From Metellina segmentata (Eukaryota; Arthropoda; Arachnida; Araneae; Tetragnathidae): a DNA stretch of 64,000 nt. The DNA lies in the NCBI GenBank assembly GCA_947359465.1, contig OX375882.1, positions 49,605,509 to 49,669,508 on the forward strand, given 5' to 3'. Of this stretch, positions 58,501 to 64,000 are shown piece by piece. Made by a program: the position numbers and the translations under genes. The notes beneath the pieces were generated by a model. It ran no database searches. It saw nothing but the letters and a program-made list of their open reading frames with translations, and was not told the DNA's origin. Every line of letters starts with the position of its first letter. Position 1 is the first letter of the stretch.

Positions 58501-61500
58501 AAAAAAATTCCTTCTAGCCCATGAGCATGTTTACTTAGTTACTTTTCCATTCTGATCAGAAGAAATTAAATTCTTCTTTTTTGGTTCTATTGAAATACTG
58601 TGCAAATTACATTTTGATTTTCTAACATTGTTAAATTTAAGTTTTAAAAAATATTACAAGTTTTTGATTTGATTTCAAGAAACCTTCTTCTCGGAGACTG
58701 GAAAGGGGCCATTAATTTAATTCTTACTCCAAGACCAGCAGGTAATAAATTTTCTTCACCTAAAATGTATATTTATTTAACTATTTTCATATGCATTTGG
58801 AATCTGTTTTGACATTTTCATTTAAAATGGTCTCTAATTTTGTCATTATTGAAAGCAGAAGTATAATTATTAAGGCTTATGAAGTGTTAGATTTTCTTCT
58901 TGAAAGTGAGAAATTTTCAAATGATGCCTAATTCGTTATTTGTTGTCATGGAGGAACAATATTGTATACTTACCAACTTTTCAAGAAATCTTCTGGAGGA
59001 GCACTTGGTTTTAAGGTTTTCTTGGCAGAAACAGTATCCAGAATTTTCTTTAGGAAGCAAAAATTTCCAATGACATCAATTTTGAAGTTATAATGCCAAA
59101 CAGTGGAATTCACAAAAGAAAAACACAGGAATCAGTGGTTACTAAACTGTCATCTAAAACTCCTTCTGCACCAGTTTTCAAAAAACCTAACAAATATACC
59201 TCTAAAACACTGAAGAAAAAAAATGCTTACATTTCTCGCCATCTTTTGCAAAATATGACAAAATTAGTTAAAACTACTGCCAAGCATATAACAGTAAAGA
59301 GAGGGGTTACTTTTCTGTTTTGAAATGCTTTCTTAAAACTTGATATGGTGCAATTGCTGTTAATTTTTTTAAATAATTTTTTACAATTTGTTTTTATATT
59401 TTAAAACTAGGTAATTTTGAGACATTTTTTATTTCTGACAGTTGATTCTTATGTCATAAAAATCTTCTAGTTTTTTTCTTGGAAGGCTGCAGATGTGCAT
59501 GAGGTTTTGTTAAATATATTTTGTTTTTATTAAATATATTTTGTATTTATTAATTCGATGTAAAATCGGAAACATTAAGTGATCGTATTTTAATTTTTGC
59601 AATCTATTGCAGATGACGATGAGTTGGCTGCAGCAAAAAGAGTTTGGGTGGAAACAAATAATGCACATCTAGCTCTAGCAAAGCTTAGGCGCACATCGAG
59701 CATTGAAGGGAAACTACTTTCTGGACTTGCTACTGCAGATGAAAATGACTTATATAATGCATTTGGAGCTGTAAGTGGTAATTTCATATTAACATATTGA
59801 TCCAATTTGTGATACAATTTCTAGCTACAGTAAAATCTTGATAAGTTGGCACTCAAGGGACTAAGAAATTGATGACTTAAGTGGGCAACCAGAATTTACT
59901 CGATATGCACTTCTGTAATTGTCATGTAAATTTTGAATTTATTGTGGTATTCATAATCTAGTACCTAGTAAATTTCAGCTCCTTGAACTAGTGTAAGGTA
60001 ATTCTAATATTGTAAGTTGTGTTTTATCAGATAGTGAAAGCATTTCCTCAACTTCACGTTTTTTTTAAATTCCAAAATTAAATATTTTTTGGTTGCTTGA
60101 GAACATACTACTACGTTGTTGTCATTACCTGCGTAGCTATTTATTCTAACAATAATAGTGCATCCACTTCAATTGATTTCAAGTAAATTCAATAATGAAT
60201 CAAGATCAAAGTCCTTGCTTTTGACTTTGTTTTGTTTGTCTTCAGACACAAGCCCTGCATGTTAAGATCTTTACACAGTGACGAGGTATCGTGAATTGCA
60301 TTTGAATTCATGATGTGTAAATTATGGTTTGATTTTACACTGGCATCTATGAGAGTTAAACAGGACTGAAAAAAATTTATGACTTATTAGAAATGATAAC
60401 AGTAATATATAAAGGTTTATAAAGATTTTAGTGTATGAAAATATTTTAATTTTTGGACGTGTGTTTGCATAACAAAGTGTGAGAAATGCATGTCCTCAGA
60501 AAATTCTAATTTCAAAATCATTGGCTTAAAGACATGGTACTTTCCTCTAAAAATTACTCACTATGAAAAGTAATTAAATCATTTATTTCTATTATAGACC
60601 TGTCATGTCTTAAGTTCTGCCTGAAATATGCCTTATAATCCTACTTATTTCATCCTTTCTGTCATTTTCTTAAAACTATGAAGTTAAGAGCTGTAGAAAA
60701 ATAGAAGATATGAAGATAATGGTTGTTTCTTCAGTCTTGTTTCAAATTTAGACCTATTTTATGAAAAAGTTTTAAATTATAATTTTAGATTGAGTTTAGT
60801 GTCAAAGTAATCATGATTTTATGTGGAAATAGTAATAAACTTTGTTTTATATTGATATATACCTAATTCTATTCTTACACAATATAACCATTCCTGAAGA
60901 AAAGGCGTAAAAACAATTTCTCTCTATATTAAAAAAATGTTACCGCCGCCACAGGATTGAAAACTGTGTTGTTTAGCTTGATTCTTAGACGGTTTCCCGA
61001 GAAAGTACTGATCGGAAAAAAACCAAATTAACATGGTTTGTTCTTCATCGTATTCCCTGGACATTTATTAAGATTTTTTTCCGACGCGGCTATTAGTTTA
61101 GGGTTATTCAGTGTCAAAATTGAAGAAGCGAAATTTCTTCTGCGAGTGAGCAAAACACATTCAAATTTTCAGTTTTGAGTCGTGAGTTTTTTTTTAAAGA
61201 GTACCTCTCAACGTAAATTTTTGCAGCTCGTCGAGTTTTTTTTAAAATTTCAATTTGGTTCTTGATAATATTTTTTTGAAATTCGGGAAAAATCGGGACA
61301 TTTTTGTTACTTTTTTTTAAAACTGCCGTATCTATATTTTATTACTATTACTTTTTAATTTTTAAAATATCGCAGTATACCTCAGAATGTACTCTTTCTT
61401 ACGGTACTATTATTTTTGAAATCGGTTAATAATTGAATTGGATGCGATCAAAAGTTGGTCATACAAAATTCGGAATCTTTGGATATTTTCGCTACTTTTT

Positions 61501-63318
61501 GTTACAACCGTTAACTAAAACTGTCATATCTATATCGTATTACTATTAGTTTTTTATTTTGAAAATAGCGCAGTATACCTCAGACTATACTCTTTCTTAC
61601 GGTACCATTATTTTAAAAATTGGTTCATAAATAAATTCGATGCAATCAAAAGTTGGTGACACAAATTTCGTATTTTTCAGTTCGCGGAGCAAATTCGCGG
61701 AGGGCTGTATTTTTGACTATCGGGTTTGCCAGATATCAAATTTATCGTTGCAACAATTGCCATAAAAACGATTTCTTTTTATTTGGCGAGGAAAAAGGCT
61801 CGCTTTTTCCCCTCTGTTCTCAGACGGTTTACCGAGAAAGTACAAAGTACACATCGTAAAGTTTGGAGATTAACAGGGTTTACTCAAAATTGTACAGGGA
61901 AGAAGATGCAGAAGATTTTTTACTCATGCGGCTATTAGTTTAGGGTGCATTAAGTGTTAAAGTAAAAAAGAGTGAAATCACTTGCGTAAGAGGTATTGGT
62001 TTGCGAAGCAAACCAAACGGGAAATGCGTAGCAAGCAGTAAGCGAGCAGGGGGCGAAGCCCTCGCTGTGACGTCATGGACCGTAAAGAAATCAGGAGAAT
62101 ACAAATTATTCTGATAGTTTCACTCTGCGAAAGGAATGTTGGTTTGCGAAGCAAACCAAATGCCATATGTAAAAAGAGTGTTGGTTTGCGAAGCAAACCA
62201 AATGGGATTGCGTAGCAATCCCTGGGGGTTGGCGAGCGTAAACGAGCAGGGGGCGGAGCCCCCTAGTGTGTAAAAAAAAAGACATATCTATAAAAGAAAA
62301 GAAGATTGGGGTTCCGGATCTAAAAATCAACAAAAATAATTTAAAAAAACCATATGAAAATATTCTTTTAAAGCTTATGATTTTATTAAAAAAATATACA
62401 TGCAATAATGACTGTGTTATGAAATGTATTAAAGTAAATTTGTGCATTTGAAATGAAAAAAATTCTTTATGAACCAAAAAATCTGTGTTACATGCAAGAA
62501 GATTTTATTAATTTTCACTTTCTGACAATAAACAGCGCATATGTTTGCATCTGACTGAAATATCACTGCTAGCACTAGAAATGTTGTGGATACTGTCTTC
62601 TTCCTCAACTAAGGAATTTCTTTCTGTGATCTCTTGAGCAAATTCAGCACGAGTGTCCTGTGGTGCTGATGTTTCACCAGTTTTATGGATTTCAGTTATT
62701 AATCGTTGTGTTCGTGTTATGGTTAGGCCATTATATAATTCTCTGTAAGAGGCTCAGTAATTTCAGTTCACATTGAAACTTCTCGGTGTGTTCCTTATTA
62801 GGGCATTTAATATAGAAAAGATACTGTTATGCCACAAGTTTAAAAAAAATTTCTTAGAATTTAATGGATTTTTTTGTTTTTTAAATTGGCCTGGCCCACT
62901 TGTATTATTAAAATAGCTCGCATAAAAAGAGAATAAAATATTTATTTTGAATTTGTGTAACAATTAGTTCGTGCAAAAACAGAATTAGGTGTGCTTAGGA
63001 TATATTGAAGTTACACACATATATTTTTCATGCCTATTAAGAAGTATTCATTCCAGTGTTCTAAAACTTTTCTTTGAGCTAAGAAATGGTCTCCAAATAC
63101 AATAGCATTCTCCTCATTGTCGTAAATATAAATAAAAATACACAAAATATTTTATATTCATGTACCATAAATTAATTATTTTTAGGTGCCTAGAAATATG
63201 AGACTCATGTACATACACAGCTATCAAAGCTACATATGGAACAAAGTTGCTTCTAAAAGAGTCAAAAAGTATGGCTTGAAAGTATTGAAGGGCGATTTAG
63301 TTGCCAAAGAAAAGGAAG
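45097..63318 (+). CDS. PUS7: PUS7 pseudouridine synthase, 5' two-thirds, 11 exons
   Basis: Joining 45097-45368, 45596-45692, 47057-47137, 47515-47650, 48155-48260, 55246-55389, 55558-55620, 56313-56438, 58680-58741, 59613-59770 and 63186-63318 gives 459 codons in one open frame, every intron GT-AG. PUS7 is the eukaryotic TruD-family enzyme that converts uridine to pseudouridine at UGUAR-type sites in tRNA and mRNA, mainly in the nucleus. Residues 1-70 are a charged, poorly conserved start. GSKDKR holds the catalytic aspartate (residue 244 here; Asp294 in human, Asp80 in E. coli TruD). NYYGLQRFG (323-331) is the second signature motif. Human PUS7 has 661 residues, so about 200 residues lie beyond the window. 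The start codon is the first ATG after a likely acceptor at 45063-45064. The exons are intact, so the gene is probably functional. Confidence 0.95.
45596..45692 (+). CDS. PUS7: PUS7 coding exon 2
   Basis: Begins [20 protein letters not shown], the conserved N-terminal TruD segment. Acceptor TTTTAG at 45595; donor CAA-GTATGA; next codon complete. Confidence 0.93.
45715..46757 (-). mobile_element. Mariner-like element in PUS7 intron 2
   Basis: Ends TACAGACTGTTTCAAAACTT and, inverted, TACAGGGTGATACGAAATTC are similar inverted repeats next to TA. The minus frame 45726-46076 ([20 protein letters not shown]... SECNRNVDS) resembles the C-terminal end of the insect mariner-like transposases that carry a DUF4817 domain. 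The N-terminal half is too decayed to read. Confidence 0.5.
47057..47137 (+). CDS. PUS7: PUS7 coding exon 3
   Basis: 27 codons, [20 protein letters not shown] and IHEVKIE. Acceptor ATATAG, donor GAG-GTATAT, phase 0 on both sides. Weakly conserved helical segment; accepted because the frame and splice sites fit both neighbours. Confidence 0.85.
47515..47650 (+). CDS. PUS7: PUS7 coding exon 4
   Basis: [20 protein letters not shown] through [13 protein letters not shown]. Acceptor TTTTAG, donor AAAG-GTCAGT. The R-x-x-H-x-x-L-R pattern is the usual linker before the catalytic fold. Confidence 0.9.
48155..48260 (+). CDS. PUS7: PUS7 coding exon 5
   Basis: [20 protein letters not shown] and [15 protein letters not shown], matching the [13 protein letters not shown] segment of PUS7. 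Acceptor AAAG, donor TCAG-GTAAAT. Confidence 0.95.
49180..49231 (+). repeat. (AC)n(TA)n microsatellite
   Basis: Seven AC units run into about 19 TA units. Located close to the 3' end of the minus-strand LINE fragment that follows. Confidence 0.95.
49340..49940 (-). pseudogene. Non-LTR retrotransposon RNase H and C-terminal fragment
   Basis: Minus reading [20 protein letters not shown] (near 49850-49780) is the RNase H end of R1/I/jockey-like elements (consensus pattern WIKAHxGIxGNExADxLAKE). [17 protein letters not shown] and [18 protein letters not shown] (49590-49460) are the C-terminal HGxFxxYLxRF and zinc-knuckle part. Frameshifted and 5'-truncated. Confidence 0.8.
50082..50498 (+). other. 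Unrecognised 138-codon ORF in PUS7 intron 5
   Basis: Overlaps a second frame (50164-50385, [19 protein letters not shown]...). The GC content is higher than the surroundings. Neither frame resembles a protein I know; an untranslated repeat or old insertion is as likely as a gene. Confidence 0.2.
51130..52290 (+). pseudogene. Decayed unrecognised transposon-like ORF
   Basis: Open stretches 51428-51673 and 51847-52143 contain [19 protein letters not shown], then [14 protein letters not shown] and, beyond a stop, [20 protein letters not shown]. The block has protein-like composition and resembles the C-terminal part of a hAT-derived protein, but I cannot match it to a named family. Unconnected to PUS7 in frame or orientation of splice sites. 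Confidence 0.3.
53284..53990 (-). pseudogene. hAT transposase fragment (ZBED/SCAND3-like)
   Basis: Minus reading [39 protein letters not shown] and [12 protein letters not shown] hold the LDETTDV motif with the first catalytic acid. Then TDVCPPSVMMGKIVGI and [15 protein letters not shown] (second acidic region and the CxxH-type motif), and [20 protein letters not shown] (RW motif). The N-terminus is cut off at the junction with the Helitron at about 53990, and the C-terminal dimerisation domain is absent. Confidence 0.8.
53996..54821 (-). mobile_element. Helitron family B copy 3, 3' end missing or extended
   Basis: In minus reading it starts TCTCTACTATTATAAAAGGA after an A (54822). Both CAGATTTCAAATCCG blocks and GTGACGTCACGCCG match the other family B copies. 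Near 53996 it should reach the terminal hairpins and CTAG, but the match stops at GGTGTTGGTTTGCGAAG and a hAT fragment begins. Either the 3' end was lost or the element carries hAT sequence. Confidence 0.8.
55246..55389 (+). CDS. PUS7: PUS7 coding exon 6 (catalytic)
   Basis: [20 protein letters not shown] and onward to KIGNV. GSKDKR is TruD motif II with the catalytic aspartate. Acceptor TTACAG; donor GA-GTAAGT, a perfect consensus. Confidence 0.97.
55421..55498 (+). repeat. (TA)n microsatellite in PUS7 intron 6
   Basis: About 38 TA units fill nearly half of the 168-bp intron between exons 6 and 7. Length variation here would directly change intron size. Confidence 0.97.
55558..55620 (+). 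CDS. PUS7: PUS7 coding exon 7
   Basis: A 63-base exon encoding [20 protein letters not shown] and L. Matches the LxLGxLxGNxFxxxLR segment of TruD proteins. Acceptor AATAG, donor AAG-GTATGG. Confidence 0.95.
56313..56438 (+). CDS. PUS7: PUS7 coding exon 8
   Basis: [20 protein letters not shown] then [20 protein letters not shown] and [11 protein letters not shown] is the strongest TruD-family signature. Acceptor TTAATAG, donor GCAG-GTAAGA. Confidence 0.97.
56439..58679 (+). other. PUS7 intron 8, no recognised element
   Basis: 2.2 kb. Minus-strand frames 57098-57409 and 57934-58194 (86-103 codons) have protein-like stretches ([40 protein letters not shown]) and could be an old retroelement, but I could not match a family. 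Confidence 0.4.
58680..58741 (+). CDS. PUS7: PUS7 coding exon 9
   Basis: [20 protein letters not shown] and A. Acceptor TTTCAAG, donor CAG-GTAATA. The GxxLLxGDWxxAVxLIL segment is conserved in PUS7. Confidence 0.95.
59120..59490 (+). repeat. Dispersed repeat, copy 1 (PUS7 intron 9)
   Basis: Shares ATCAGTGGTT, AAACTACTGCCAAGCAT, TTACTTTTxTGTTTTGAA and GTCAxAAAAATCTT in order with 63600-63955. The 76-codon frame 59093-59323 lies in it but is not conserved in the other copy, so not coding. Confidence 0.65.
59613..59770 (+). CDS. PUS7: PUS7 coding exon 10
   Basis: [40 protein letters not shown] and [10 protein letters not shown], equivalent to the AxxxW...ER.LLxGL segment. Acceptor ATTGCAG, donor GCT-GTAAGT. 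Confidence 0.95.
60917..62266 (+). mobile_element. Non-autonomous Helitron, family C copy 2 (PUS7 intron 10)
   Basis: Starts TTTCTCTCTATATTAAAA after an A, ends CTAG followed by T. Same order of parts as 9475-11031 but with two CCG units, not eight, and two interior tandem units, not three. TGGTTTGCGAAGCAAACCA occurs three times near the end (61997, 62140, 62182). Same strand as PUS7, between exons 10 and 11. Confidence 0.85.
62508..62742 (-). CDS. Possible antisense terminal exon, unrecognised
   Basis: Minus strand. A CTCTTACAG acceptor-like site at 62743 is followed by about 77 open codons ([20 protein letters not shown] ... [19 protein letters not shown]) to TAA at 62508, with an overlapping AATAAA signal at 62504-62509. 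A stop lies just upstream of the acceptor in the same frame, as expected for an exon start. No family recognised and no partner exon found; chance remains likely in AT-rich DNA. Confidence 0.25.
63186..63318 (+). CDS. PUS7: PUS7 coding exon 11
   Basis: [20 protein letters not shown] then [20 protein letters not shown] and KEKE. YxHSYQSYxWN is a conserved TruD C-terminal motif. Acceptor TTTTTAG, donor GAAG-GTATTT. The gene goes on beyond the window; no further exon was found up to 64000. Confidence 0.95.
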
Positions 63319-63599
63319 GTATTTTTCATATTTATTAAATATTTTAAACAGTTCAAGGCACATAATTTTTATTTTCTGAATAAATATTTTGCAGTGAATT
63401 GTATTTGCTTTATCTAACACAACATGTTGTGCAAGGTGTCAACACATACCTGCACACTTCCCCGAATTTTCCAGAAGTCTTCCCAAAAAACACCCTGGTT
63501 TTTTGATCTTCTAAACAGAACAAATTTCATCTGCTTTTTTCTAAAGGGAGAAATTTTTAAGTGACTAATTTTAAGGTTTTGCACCAAGCCAATGCAACC

Positions 63600-63955
63600 A
63601 TGAAAGAACAACATCAGAATCAGTGGTTGCAAGATTATCTTGAAAGCCTTTACCATTAATTTCCCAGAAAAATCAGTAAATATATCTAAAACCCTCAAAA
63701 ACATAGACACTTTGTGTTAAAATATTGCTAAATTTTAAATTGGTTACTCCAAGTTGAAACTACTGCCAAGCATTGGTAGTAGAGAGCAAAGTTACTTTTA
63801 TGTTTTGAATTGATTTCATAAAGACCAATTTCATGCAGTTATCGCTAATTTGGTGTGTTAAATTAGTTTTAGGCATTTTTTTTCTTCTGACATTTGAATA
63901 TTGCTTTTTTTGTCACAAAAATCTTTCGGATTTTTTCGTGGAGGTGGGCAGATAT
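63600..63955 (+). repeat. Dispersed repeat, copy 2 (PUS7 intron 11)
   Basis: Diverged copy of 59120-59490 in the same orientation, 4.5 kb away. Neither copy shows transposon ends, so it may be an unclassified repeat or a local duplication within the gene. Confidence 0.6.
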
Positions 63956-64000
63956 GTCTACATACAGTAAAGACCTGTATATAGACATGCCTGACAATAA

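Noticed and set aside
59093..59323. Lysine-rich 76-codon ORF in PUS7 intron 9
   Set aside because: Lies in a dispersed repeat whose other copy (63600-63955) has stops in this frame, and it is out of the spliced PUS7 frame.

Overview
The window looks like AT-rich nuclear DNA of an invertebrate animal, most likely an arthropod. There is one recognisable host gene, split by ten complete introns with GT-AG boundaries. The rest is a dense graveyard of insect-type transposable elements: Tc1/mariner, hAT, piggyBac-like TTAA elements, Helitrons, BEL/Pao, copia, non-LTR fragments and tRNA-derived SINEs. I see no operons, ribosomal RNA genes, functional tRNA genes or CRISPR arrays. The species cannot be named from the sequence alone.

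From 1 to about 31 kb no host gene is visible, only layered mobile DNA. The order is: Helitrons (771-1421, 1621-2467, 7335-8215, 9475-11031); TTAA-flanked MITEs (2796-3524, 16084-16282, 21856-22524) and a piggyBac-like remnant (24125-24826); a Tc1 relic at 5018-6690 interrupted by a complete hAT with a perfect 8-bp target duplication; a Tc1 relic at 11226-13028 carrying a nested MITE; a palindrome-rich hAT MITE at 13127-13626; and a minus-strand Tc1 relic at 14321-15457. At 25046-30306 lies a 5.3-kb element with terminal inverted repeats of about 760-800 bp. It contains broken coding sequence for an XPG/PIN-nuclease-like protein of the Academ type, plus a Helitron inserted later.

From 31 to 44 kb the nesting is deeper. 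A SINE is split by a 5.78-kb element (31775-37555) with perfect 12-bp ends and arrays of subterminal repeats. That element holds a 5'-truncated copia retrotransposon (with a 32-bp Helitron 3'-end stub inside its reverse transcriptase) and a hAT MITE. A SINE cluster follows. Next comes a minus-strand mariner (39162-43632) split by a deleted BEL/Pao retrotransposon (39272-42554); the mariner reading frame resumes on the far side.

From 45.07 kb to the end lies the 5' two-thirds of the PUS7 (TruD-family tRNA/mRNA pseudouridine synthase) gene on the plus strand. Eleven coding exons (45097-63318) encode about 459 residues in one unbroken frame, including the catalytic KDKR motif and the NYYGLQRFG motif. 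The last part of the gene is beyond the window. Its introns carry a mariner-like element, a non-LTR RNase H fragment, a hAT fragment and two Helitrons. None of these breaks an exon.

The observations most worth following are: the ladder of GNA-loop hairpins at the 3' ends of several Helitron families, with the last hairpin abutting the CTAG end; the long-inverted-repeat XPG-nuclease element; the unassigned CCCAGGTAGCAC element; and at least seven perfect TGACGTCA sites, almost all inside unrelated transposons.
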